64,000 nucleotides of DNA from Thioalkalivibrio paradoxus ARh 1 (GTDB taxonomy: Bacteria; Pseudomonadota; Gammaproteobacteria; Ectothiorhodospirales; Ectothiorhodospiraceae). The stretch is taken from the NCBI RefSeq assembly GCF_000227685.2, contig NZ_CP007029.1, positions 2,950,501 to 3,014,500 on the forward strand, given 5' to 3'. Position numbers and translations under genes: made by a program. Each line of letters opens with the position of its first letter. The first letter of the stretch is position 1. Below are positions 45,881-54,069 of this stretch, piece after piece. The notes under the pieces are model-generated. The model had not been told where the DNA came from. It saw only the letters and a program-made list of their open reading frames with translations, and searched no databases.

Positions 45881-46369
45881 GGTGGTTGCCCTCGCAAACG
45901 GATCGAGTAGCCGCATTCCCTTGCCGGGAGGCACGCGGCGTGGCGGGACGCCCCACCCACGGTATGTCGCACTTGTCGACCACGATGCGGAACCACGCCA
46001 TGCTGCCGCCGCCAAGGAACCTGTCCCCGAAAGCCTTGTCGCCAGCAGGGGGTATCGGTGATCGGCCGAATTGTCACGACTGCTCCCTGTTTGTCTACGC
46101 CGACGATGACGTCGGGATTTCGAGACCTCCTGCGTTATCTATAGCTGAACGGCAGCGGGCCTCCAGGGCATCAACTGACAGGCGTCAGTCCAGGGCCTGG
46201 GCAAGCGCTAAACAGGTCGATTATTGCCCGCTGGGGACAGGCAACCGGCTCGTTTCAGTGACCGGCCGTCAGGTCACAAGAATGTTTCCGGGCAGTGTGC
46301 CCCCGTCCCGCGAGTCCCGGCGTATCTGCTATTTTCAGGGTAGTGGGATCGGCTGACGGGGTACGCTGA
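45881..46369. other. Divergent intergenic region of the cytochrome cluster
   Basis: About 490 bp between the leftward cytochrome operon and the rightward Crp/Fnr gene. No gene recognised. It holds the small palindrome at 46174-46189 and a second inverted repeat at 46258-46277 (GTGACC, 8 nt, GGTCAC). Both are candidate operators for the adjacent regulator. Confidence 0.55.
46174..46189. promoter_or_regulatory. Palindrome ACTGAC-N4-GTCAGT, candidate operator
   Basis: A 6-bp inverted repeat with a 4-bp centre (AGGC), about 180 bp before the Crp/Fnr start and 300 bp before the cytochrome start. The same ACTGAC/GTCAGT half-sites recur in the inverted repeat at 47158-47192 on the other side of the regulator gene, which suggests a shared binding protein. 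Confidence 0.45.
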
Positions 46370-47077
46370 ATGGCCGCCGCTGAGCACGTCGAAGCCCCAT
46401 GCGTATGGGATTTCTGGGCACTCCGGGTGGACTGCCGCGATTGTCGGTCGCCAACCGGCATGCCTTTCGCTGCCGTCGGACCGCAAAGGTTCGGCCGGCT
46501 GCTGTTGAAGGTTGAGAACTTCCTCCCGCCTGCGAATGTCGTGTTATACAAGGCGGGGGACTCCGCCAATGCCGTGTTTACCGTTCGATGGGGTTTCATC
46601 AAGGTCTGGGCCGAGGATGAACTGGGGCATCCGCGTATCCTACGGCTGCTCGGGCCCGGCGACATGCTGGGCCTCGAGGCACTCGTCGAGTCCCATTACG
46701 ATCACAGCGCTACGACGCTGACACCGGCGGGGCTGTGCCGCACGCCGGAGGATATCTTCGGCGACCTCTTGTGCCGAGAACCGGCCCTGCACGCGCAGTT
46801 GCAGCAGCGCTGGCTCTCCCAGTTACGACGTACCGATCAGTTTCTGCTCAAGGTGGGGGCTGGCACATCCCGTGACCGCGTCCTCAAACTGTTGCGCTGG
46901 CTTGCGGAATTTTCCCATCCCCACCCATGCCCGCGACTCAGTCGCAACGACATGGCGGCGATGCTGAACATCTCCAGTGAAACAGCCGCAAGGGTGATTG
47001 CCACTTTGAAGCGGCGCGGAACTCTGAGCGAAACTGATTCTGAAATGCACTTCGATCCGGATCGCCTCTCGCTGTAA
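46370..47077 (+). CDS. Crp/Fnr-family transcriptional regulator
   Basis: A 235-residue regulator. An effector (cNMP-like) domain covers about 45-150 (YKAGDSANAVFTVRWGFIKV) and a C-terminal winged HTH about 175-225 (LSRNDMAAMLNISSETAARV). The N-terminus has an FNR-like VDCRDCRSPTGMPF, but the third ligand Cys is Gly; other Cys residues are near 11 and in GLCRTPEDIF. It is divergent from the cytochrome-porin cluster and precedes the JDVT-CTERM-like protein, so it probably controls one or both by a redox-related signal. Confidence 0.87.
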   Translation: MAAAEHVEAPCVWDFWALRVDCRDCRSPTGMPFAAVGPQRFGRLLLKVENFLPPANVVLYKAGDSANAVFTVRWGFIKVWAEDELGHPRILRLLGPGDMLGLEALVESHYDHSATTLTPAGLCRTPEDIFGDLLCREPALHAQLQQRWLSQLRRTDQFLLKVGAGTSRDRVLKLLRWLAEFSHPHPCPRLSRNDMAAMLNISSETAARVIATLKRRGTLSETDSEMHFDPDRLSL

Positions 47078-47432
47078 AGCATGCACATGATCACACGGGT
47101 CTTGACACAGCCAGCCGGAGCGGCATTTGTATCCGCAAAACTGTCTCGCGACCGACGACCGTCAGTCGATGTCCAGCAACCCGACTGACGGTTGTCTATA
47201 CCATTGCTGAGGCCTCTAAATGCGGACGCCCACGCCCTGACAGGTGTCCAGGACTCGCGTTGTCATGAATCGACCGATCATCCACCTACTCGTACTCGCG
47301 AACGGCGTGCCCTGCTGTGGCAAGCACATCGCACGGCTGAGGGGATCGAAGCCCACCGGCGTTACGTGATCAATACGATCGGGTTTGCAGGGGCTGGCCC
47401 ATCGGGCTGCGTGCAGAAACTGGAGAGGTATC
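47078..47432. other. Intergenic region with a long inverted repeat
   Basis: 355 bp between the regulator and the large exported protein. It contains the inverted repeat at 47158-47192. The rest shows no gene. It should hold the promoter of the exported protein. Confidence 0.5.
47158..47192. promoter_or_regulatory. 11-bp perfect inverted repeat (ACCGTCAGTCG / CGACTGACGGT)
   Basis: The arms are at 47158-47168 and 47182-47192 with a 13-nt centre. They contain the same GTCAGT/ACTGAC cores as the palindrome at 46174-46189. It lies 80 bp after the regulator stop and 240 bp before the exported protein, so an operator is plausible. A weak terminator is the alternative, but no T-run follows. Confidence 0.5.
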
Positions 47433-49718
47433 ATGACTCACCGTACCACGCTTTCGTTTGCCGCTGTCGTGGCAGCCGGAGCGTTCATCGCAGGCAGCCA
47501 AATGCTTCCCACGGCATCCGCGCAATCGCCGTCCACCTTTATCGATCTACCCGTTCCGGCATTGACAGGCTGGAGTGATGTCAACACACGAACGGTGATC
47601 GACGAATCCGATCACACTGGGGGCAAGACCTTCGTTTTCGAGAACGCGACGGCCAAAGAGGCTGATTCCATGAGGGAAGGGGTCGGAGCCCGCGCATTCG
47701 TAACCTGGGAACTCCACGATGGCAGCGGACGTGCTCCTGGAATCCAGGTGGTCACCGACGACTTCGCGTTCCCCACACAGAACTGCATCATGGCCGCGGG
47801 CGAGAGCGAATCCGACGTTATCACGGGCGCGGTCGTACCGAAGACCTGCAGCGATGCGCAGGGGAGTTCGAAGCGGTTCTTCCTGGAGGTAACCGAAGCG
47901 GATGTGCCCGTCGACCTCGTGTTGACCACGGGAGTGAGGACGCTCCGCTACAAGGGAGTGCCGTCCGATGACGGAGGTGCGGCCTACGAAAGATTCAGGG
48001 ACGAGCACGGCATTGGGCGCGTCTACCGGGTGCTGCAGAAGATCATCAACCAGACCGGCGAACGCGTCGTCGGTTTCAGGGCGGAACTCGGCTTCGGGGT
48101 CGGAGGTGAGTTCCGACCGGCCTCGTTCGACGACGACGGAGTCGCGTTCGAAATGCGCCCGCTCGTGGACAGGGAGTTCTTCGTCGGTGAAACGGGGGCG
48201 AAGGGTGTGTCAGTCTGGAACGAAAATCGCTTCGCGACATTCTCGCCCCGGTTTTTCGATGACGGGACACGGGCACGATTCGATCCCGGATATTTCGACA
48301 CGCAACCGGGCGGGCTTTTCCCACCCCAAGATGTCGAGGCGGGAGACAAGAGCCAGTTCATCGATAGCGGTGCCGAATTGACTGCGCTCGGGAAACGCGG
48401 CGCGATCACCGACAACTACTACGACCTTCCGGCGACCCAGGGCGCGGGCGCAAACCCGCCGATCCATGGCAATGTGTTCGGCTATTGGCTGCCCGAGGAT
48501 ATCGCGGTCACCGTGATCTCAGAACACACGGATGGCAATCCCGAGACCAGGTCCGATCTGCCCCTGGCGTGGTGGGACGGCGAACTGTGGCGCTACGGAG
48601 TCGCCGACAATTTTGGGATCGTGCCGGAGAGTCAGTTGGTACAGTGGGCAGATCTTCCGATCGGGCTTGACCCCACGCTTCCGGGAGACCGACGGCGATA
48701 CAAGGACGCGCTGAGCGATGACCTGAGTGCGCTGAGTGTCGACACCTATCTTTACCTGGGTGACCGATTCGTCACCTACACCGACTTCGACGGAGGCATT
48801 CCGCTCGCCGGCATGACGCGTTCGGAGACGATCACCCTACGTCTGACTCTGGTTTCGATCGCGGCGAACACCGACTCCGGATCCGAAGATCCTGACTGGG
48901 TTACCGTCAGCGAGGCCCCGCCACTGAGAAGCTACATGTCTGCCACGGGAACGCCGATGGCCATCAACGATTCGGTGCGCACGACTTATCCGAGAGCGGT
49001 GGAGATCGATATTCTTGCGAACGACGTGCTCGACGGAGCGTTGATCCCCGAACTCAGCGAAGCCGACATCGCGGTATCCATCGTGACCGCCCCGACTGCG
49101 GGCACCGTAATCGTCGGCGGCAGCGACCGGGTGACATACACACCCGGCACTGGTTTTTCCGGGCAGGACGTCTTCACCTACTCGGTGACGGTGGATGGCG
49201 TGGCCTCGAACGTGGCTACGGTAACGGTGACTGTCCTGCCGCCGCCGGACCCGATTGCGCCCGTAGCAAGGAACGATTCCGCGCGGGCGATCGAGTCGAA
49301 CCCGGTAACCATTGCGGTTCTGGAAAACGACACCCTGATGAACATGCCGATCCAGCCGGTTGACATCGGTGGGGTGAAGGTCGCAGACGCGCCAGAATTG
49401 GGCACGGCAGTCGTCAACCCCGACAATACGATCACCTACCGCGCAAACGCCGTGCCATCTGCCGACAGAATCGATCAGTTTACCTACACAGTCAGTTCGG
49501 CCGGCGGTGTCGAGTCCAACAAGGCGCTGGTAATCGTGCAGATCCTCACCCTGCAGGAGGAGCTGAACGGCGACGAAACGGAAATCTCGCGCGTGGGCGG
49601 ATGTGTCTCCGGAAGCGGCAAGGGTAGAGACCCGACCCTGCCGATCCTCGCACTGCTGAGCCTCGTCTACCTGGTTTGCCGCCGTCCACACCCACCGAGG
49701 TCGGGTTTCTCCCCGTAA
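47433..49718 (+). CDS. Large exported protein with tandem Ig-like domains and JDVT-CTERM-like tail
   Basis: A 761-residue surface protein with a signal peptide (FAAVVAAGAFIAGSQML). A ~480-residue domain of unknown type follows, then two cadherin/VCBS-like repeats (about 509-600: AINDSVRTTYP, DILANDV, VTYTPGTGFSGQDVFTYSV; about 610-705: VARNDSARAIES). The end is GGCVSGSGKGRDPTLPILAL and a hydrophobic stretch closing in CRR. This Cys-Gly, D-x-T-L-P, transmembrane, Arg layout resembles JDVT-CTERM sorting signals, whose usual protease is the MrtJ type found at 41326. GGAGAGG precedes the ATG. Confidence 0.78.
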   Translation: MTHRTTLSFAAVVAAGAFIAGSQMLPTASAQSPSTFIDLPVPALTGWSDVNTRTVIDESDHTGGKTFVFENATAKEADSMREGVGARAFVTWELHDGSGRAPGIQVVTDDFAFPTQNCIMAAGESESDVITGAVVPKTCSDAQGSSKRFFLEVTEADVPVDLVLTTGVRTLRYKGVPSDDGGAAYERFRDEHGIGRVYRVLQKIINQTGERVVGFRAELGFGVGGEFRPASFDDDGVAFEMRPLVDREFFVGETGAKGVSVWNENRFATFSPRFFDDGTRARFDPGYFDTQPGGLFPPQDVEAGDKSQFIDSGAELTALGKRGAITDNYYDLPATQGAGANPPIHGNVFGYWLPEDIAVTVISEHTDGNPETRSDLPLAWWDGELWRYGVADNFGIVPESQLVQWADLPIGLDPTLPGDRRRYKDALSDDLSALSVDTYLYLGDRFVTYTDFDGGIPLAGMTRSETITLRLTLVSIAANTDSGSEDPDWVTVSEAPPLRSYMSATGTPMAINDSVRTTYPRAVEIDILANDVLDGALIPELSEADIAVSIVTAPTAGTVIVGGSDRVTYTPGTGFSGQDVFTYSVTVDGVASNVATVTVTVLPPPDPIAPVARNDSARAIESNPVTIAVLENDTLMNMPIQPVDIGGVKVADAPELGTAVVNPDNTITYRANAVPSADRIDQFTYTVSSAGGVESNKALVIVQILTLQEELNGDETEISRVGGCVSGSGKGRDPTLPILALLSLVYLVCRRPHPPRSGFSP

Positions 49719-50012
49719 ACGCACCCACCAATGCTCAGTGCAGCGGAAACCACTTCAGATCGCCATCGCGTGCATGCACGGGGAATACAGCACCCACGGC
49801 CTGCCGCTGGAGGCGCTGCTGGGCCGGGCCGAATTCCGGATGCGCGGTGATTCCACGCCCTGCCCGGACGAGACCATTCGGCCTCTCTCGGTGCTGACTG
49901 CGCCGGGGGGCTACGGATCGAAGTCGGCCGGGTGCTGCTGCGGCCACCGGCGGCCCGCCGCACCGGGTCCGGGATCCCGCGCTCGGCCCCGCGTGGCGGT
50001 GATGGCCCGCAT

Positions 50013-50480
50013 TCAACAGTTCGCAAGCGCCTCGCAGGCACGAAGCATGGCTTGCAGGGGTTCCGGGTCGGCGAGGCGGTGGTCGGCGCCCACTTCGACC
50101 AGCGCCGACGGCGACAGGCGGCTGCGCCGAACGAGTTCCTCGGAATCGGCGAAGGGGATCACGCCGTCGGCGCGCGAGTGCAAGATTCGCGTCGCGGCAC
50201 CCACGGTGGTGGCCGTCCCCCACCGCTTCCATGCCGGGCAGAGCAGCACCCGCGGCGTCGCGCCGGAATCCAGGTTCATCGCCACTGCCCCGCCGCGCGA
50301 CGAGCCCACGATCACATCGGGGCGTTCCCGGTCGAATACCGCCTGCGCGGTCGCGACGGCAGCGGTAAAGTCATCGTCGTCCAGCGCAGGATTCAGCAGC
50401 GTGTGGCCATGCTGCGCGAGATAGCCCGGCTTCACACCCCCGGGAACCGACTGCCAGCCATGGAGGAACAGGATCTTCAC
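50013..50480 (-). CDS. YqiA-like alpha/beta hydrolase
   Basis: A 155-residue small serine hydrolase. KILFLHGWQS gives the oxyanion strand, VIVGSSRGGAVAM the nucleophile elbow (GxSxGG), HSRADGVIPF the acid and VEVGADHRL the histidine, so the triad is complete. Starts at GTG 50480, 8 bp after darP. Substrate unknown. Confidence 0.82.
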   Translation of the reverse strand: MKILFLHGWQSVPGGVKPGYLAQHGHTLLNPALDDDDFTAAVATAQAVFDRERPDVIVGSSRGGAVAMNLDSGATPRVLLCPAWKRWGTATTVGAATRILHSRADGVIPFADSEELVRRSRLSPSALVEVGADHRLADPEPLQAMLRACEALANC

Positions 50481-50488
50481 CGGCCTCG

Positions 50489-51028
50489 CTACGCCTTGTC
50501 GGGATCGGGCTGCGCGAGCCCCTGAGCGCCACCCGGCCGGGATGCCGCCAGGAACCGGAACAGCGCGCGGCTGGCGCGCGGCGGCTTGCCCTCGGCCGCT
50601 TCCCGGCGGGCGTTGCGGATCAGTTGACGCAGGTGCTGGGCGTCCGCGGCCGGATGGCTTTCCAGCCACTCGGTCAGCGCGCTGTCGTCCGCCAACAGGC
50701 GCTCGCGCCAACGTTCCAGCGCATGGAAATCGGCGCGCGCCCGTTCCGATTCGCCGCGCAGGGCGGCCAGCTGCGCGTCGATCGGCGCGGGGTCGACCGC
50801 GCGCATCAGCCGGCCGATGTATTGCATCTGCCGGCGCAGCGCGCCGCGGCTGGCGATCCCCTGGGCTTCGAGCACCGCGGCGCGGAGGGTGTCGGGCAGA
50901 TCCATCGCGCGCACCCGCTGCGGCGGCAGCTTGACCAGCGCGGCACCGAGATCCTGCAGCGCGCTGCTCTCGCGCTTGCGCTGGGATCTGCTGGGGCGCC
51001 GCGGGGACTCGAGGTCGTCCTCTCGCAT
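50489..51028 (-). CDS. darP: Dual-action ribosomal maturation protein DarP (YjgA/DUF615)
   Basis: A 179-residue protein of the YjgA family, which binds late 50S precursors. Recognised by SRSQRKRESSALQDLGAALV, MQYIGRLMR and LIRNARREAAEGKPPRASRA, and by the normal length. The ATG at MREDDLESPRRPSRSQ is chosen; further upstream the frame is not family-like. Confidence 0.9.
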   Translation of the reverse strand: MREDDLESPRRPSRSQRKRESSALQDLGAALVKLPPQRVRAMDLPDTLRAAVLEAQGIASRGALRRQMQYIGRLMRAVDPAPIDAQLAALRGESERARADFHALERWRERLLADDSALTEWLESHPAADAQHLRQLIRNARREAAEGKPPRASRALFRFLAASRPGGAQGLAQPDPDKA

Positions 51029-51262
51029 CGAACGTTCCAAACGGGCTGTGGGTTGCGGCAATCCTATCCGAACGGCCCGCCCCGCGCGTGTGGCGATCGC
51101 CCCGATGGCGTGCCTCCGCCATTCCCACGCCGGGGCGCCGCGGGCGCCTGGGCGCTCCAACGCCGTGTGGCGGATGACGCTGCGCTCTCCGCCAAGGCCT
51201 GCGGATCCTGCGCCATACCCGCAGGATCCGCTGCCATAGCAGTGGCGTTGCGCCGGCTGGAT

Positions 51263-51937
51263 TCAGGGTGTGCGCTGATTGATGCGCTCGACCGCGCTGA
51301 GCGCCGCGTGCGCGGCGACCTCGATGTCCGCCTCCCGCCCGGCGAGCGTCAGCCGGCCGAAGGCGCCGACCGCGTGGGCCTCGCATAGCGTGATGTTCGC
51401 GGCCTTTTCCGCCTCGTTCGCCGCATAGATGATATAGCCGGCGGGTTCGGTCTCGAGGATGAAGATGCTCTGACCGGGCAGGATCATCGACCCCTTGCGG
51501 TTCTGGCGGTTGATCAGCACCGCGTGGTCGGGGCTGATGCCGCGGATGATCTCGTGCCAGGCGACCCGGCACTGCTGGCGTGCCCGCGCGGTGGTCCCCA
51601 TGCGATCGAACACAACCTGCGAGGACTCGAGCACGTTGCTCTGGTCGCGGTGGTGAATGACCATCGACCCGAACGCGCGTTCGACGACCATCTGGCCCAG
51701 GTGCACCTGCGCCGCCTTCAGCGCGACGTCGGTCAGGCGGTGGATCGCCATGCCCGGCTCCACTTCCAGCCAGGCACAGGAATCCCCCGGCTTCGGCAGG
51801 AAGCCCTGCGAAACCGTGCCCATATACGACGCGAGCTGCGGCTGCAGCGAGTCGATGTACACGAAGGTGCGCAGCGCGATGACCGCCGAATCGCCGTCAT
51901 GCGGGCGCGTACGCTGTGAACTCGTCTCGTGCAACAT
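51263..51937 (-). CDS. Tandem BMC-domain microcompartment shell protein
   Basis: A 224-residue protein with two BMC-type halves: the first at about residues 18-115 ([38 protein letters not shown]) and the second at about 140-220 ([40 protein letters not shown]). Tandem BMC proteins form pseudohexameric trimers in bacterial microcompartment or carboxysome shells. No other shell, RuBisCO or signature enzyme gene is in this window, so it is an orphan here. The ATG at 51937 fits where domain 1 begins. Confidence 0.75.
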   Translation of the reverse strand: MLHETSSQRTRPHDGDSAVIALRTFVYIDSLQPQLASYMGTVSQGFLPKPGDSCAWLEVEPGMAIHRLTDVALKAAQVHLGQMVVERAFGSMVIHHRDQSNVLESSQVVFDRMGTTARARQQCRVAWHEIIRGISPDHAVLINRQNRKGSMILPGQSIFILETEPAGYIIYAANEAEKAANITLCEAHAVGAFGRLTLAGREADIEVAAHAALSAVERINQRTP

Positions 51938-52183
51938 GGGGGCTGAAATCGGTGTCTCGTCGGTTCGAACGCGGAACATCCGCGGGTGCGATGGCGATGC
52001 CGCCCTGGGTGTGCCTGCCCACAGCCGGCTTCGTGCTCCGTCGATGCATCGGCCGGGGCGCTGTGCCCACGCCAACCCGACTTCAGGCAGCCGCGGAAGG
52101 CACGATGGACCGTGGCCCGCATCGACGATGGGCGCGGAGTGTAGCACGATTTGCAGGGTTTCTTCCCGCGCCGTTGCGCGCGG

Positions 52184-53551
52184 TCACCGGCCCTCGATCG
52201 TTGCGGCCGGCCCCTGCGCAACCGGCCGGTGCGGGAGCCCGGTGTACCGATCCTCGGACCGCAGCCGGTCGATCACCTCGCGCACTTCGTCGGTATCCCA
52301 CTCGATCGCAGTGTTGACCGTGTAGCGGATCCGCCCGTCGCGGTCGAGGAGGAAGGAGCTGGGGAACGCGAACACGCCCCAGTCGCGGGAGACGGCGCCG
52401 TCCTCGTCCATCAGCACCGGGAAGTCGACGTCGACCTCGCGCATGAACTCGAGGATATGCTCCGGTTCCTCGCGGAAGTTGATCGAGACGATCGCGAACT
52501 CGTCCTCGTCGTAGGCCCCCGCCAGCCGGTTCATCGACGGAATCTCGTGCACGCACGGCGGGCACCAGGTCGCCCAGAAGTTCACCAGCGTAACGCGCCC
52601 GAGGCTTTCGTCGAGTGCATGACGGCTGCCGCGGGCGTCGACCAGATCGTAGTCGGGTGCCGGGCGAGGCTGCCGCTCGATCAGACCGTAGGCGGGTGCG
52701 ATCGGCTGCTCGGCCGCTTCGTCCAACGGCAGCACTGCATCCGGGCGCGGTGTCCGGGCAAGCAGCTGCGTCGCCATCAACAGCTGGTTCGGGGTGTCCG
52801 CGATCGCGGAGCGGACTTCCGGCGGCATGATGCCGGCGGAGGATTCCAGGGCCCGATTCGTGGGCTCCTCGGAATACAGCAGGTAGTAGTCGCGCACCTG
52901 GTCGACCAGCCAGCCATAGGCAGGGCTGCCCGCGTCGTGCAACGCGTCGAGCACCTCGGTCAGGCGATCGCGGTTGGCGCCGAGTGCGGGCTGGAGGATC
53001 GCCAGCGGCATGTTGGTGGCGTCCACGATGCCGAGCAACTCGGGCTGTTCGCCCGCCACCGGCGTTCCCCGGTAGAGGTTCGGGAAAAACAGGATCCCGC
53101 CGGCGACAGTGGCGGAATCACCGCCCCGTTTACGCCATTCGTGCAGGCCGCGTAGCAGCGGCACCGCCATCCGGTCACAGGTCACCAGCACGATCGGGCC
53201 GCGCCCCGAGTCCACCGCAGCGTCGAGCAGCGCGGCCACCGGCCCGCCATCCAGACTGCGGATGGCCTCGCTGCTGCGCTGCAACAGCAGCGAATCGAGC
53301 AGGTCGGTGCGCCAGACCGTCGCGCCGCGGCTCGCCAGGGTTTCGATCAGCGCGTTGGGGGTCACCAGTTCGCCGTACTGATTCACCAGCCAGAGGAACA
53401 GCGGGCCGTCGTGCTCGCCGCCGAACTCGTACACCTCGAGCAAGTCGCCGCTGTCGAGATCGACGGCGAAATCGGCCTGGGTGCCCGTCGCCAGCAGCAG
53501 CAACAGGCAAACGCTCACGATGCGGTTGCGAAGGATCGGCATGGCGCGCAC
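52184..53551 (-). CDS. Exported fusion: alpha/beta-like domain plus TlpA-like thioredoxin
   Basis: A 455-residue protein with a signal peptide (IVSVCLLLLLATGTQADF). Residues ~30-240 resemble a hydrolase-like alpha/beta fold (GPLFLWLVNQYGELVTPN, PIVLVTCDRMAVPLL). The last ~150 residues are a TlpA/ResA-type thioredoxin with NFWATWCPPCVHEIPSMNRL, both cysteines and FPSSFLLDRDGRI. Probably a periplasmic disulfide reductase or haem-maturation factor; the N-domain role is unknown. The ATG three codons downstream is an alternative start. Confidence 0.82.
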   Translation of the reverse strand: MRAMPILRNRIVSVCLLLLLATGTQADFAVDLDSGDLLEVYEFGGEHDGPLFLWLVNQYGELVTPNALIETLASRGATVWRTDLLDSLLLQRSSEAIRSLDGGPVAALLDAAVDSGRGPIVLVTCDRMAVPLLRGLHEWRKRGGDSATVAGGILFFPNLYRGTPVAGEQPELLGIVDATNMPLAILQPALGANRDRLTEVLDALHDAGSPAYGWLVDQVRDYYLLYSEEPTNRALESSAGIMPPEVRSAIADTPNQLLMATQLLARTPRPDAVLPLDEAAEQPIAPAYGLIERQPRPAPDYDLVDARGSRHALDESLGRVTLVNFWATWCPPCVHEIPSMNRLAGAYDEDEFAIVSINFREEPEHILEFMREVDVDFPVLMDEDGAVSRDWGVFAFPSSFLLDRDGRIRYTVNTAIEWDTDEVREVIDRLRSEDRYTGLPHRPVAQGPAATIEGR

Positions 53552-53613
53552 TCTCGTCGGATGATTCGGAACCGGTTTTGGAGTCTAGACGCAGACGGCC
53601 GGCGGCTGCATCC

Positions 53614-53940
53614 ATGAGCGGGGCGCTGGGAAACCTGTTTGGCCGGCTGCCTTCCTTGGCGCAGGGCGAGGCGTTCGAGGATCTATTGCGCCGCAATCCT
53701 GTGCGTATCGAACGGATCGTCAGCAGCGGCCGCCCGGAGCCCACCCTGTACGATCAGGAGCAGGACGAGTGGGTATGTCTGCTGCAGGGCGAGGCCGAAC
53801 TGCAGTTGGGCAAAGAGCGTGTGCCTCTGCAGGCCGGGGACTACCTGTTCATCCCGGCGCACACGCCGCACCGCGTGCTGCGTACCTCCGCGGAACCGCC
53901 GTGCATCTGGCTTGCGGTGCACATCGACCCCACCGGCTGA
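53614..53940 (+). CDS. Small cupin-domain protein
   Basis: A 108-residue single cupin. Motif 1 is DEWVCLLQGEAELQ, with the usual histidines missing, and motif 2 is AGDYLFIPAHTPHRVLRT, where both histidines are present. The short PTG end completes the domain. Family function is unknown; relatives sit in many metabolic settings. Divergent from the TlpA fusion. Confidence 0.82.
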   Translation: MSGALGNLFGRLPSLAQGEAFEDLLRRNPVRIERIVSSGRPEPTLYDQEQDEWVCLLQGEAELQLGKERVPLQAGDYLFIPAHTPHRVLRTSAEPPCIWLAVHIDPTG

Positions 53941-54069
53941 ATCGGCGCCGCCTGCCTGCCATCCAGGCCCGCGCGTGATGGTTCCGTTGAACGCGTCGGT
54001 GTACACTCAGGCGCAGCCCAGCGGGCCCTTGAACAGGCCCCAAGTCCTTGACGAAAGGGTCCCGAACTC

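Noticed and set aside
49719-50012. Plus-strand small ORF beginning near 49738 or 49774
   Set aside because: The peptide has no domain and runs into DNA antisense to the hydrolase; no ribosome-binding site stands out.
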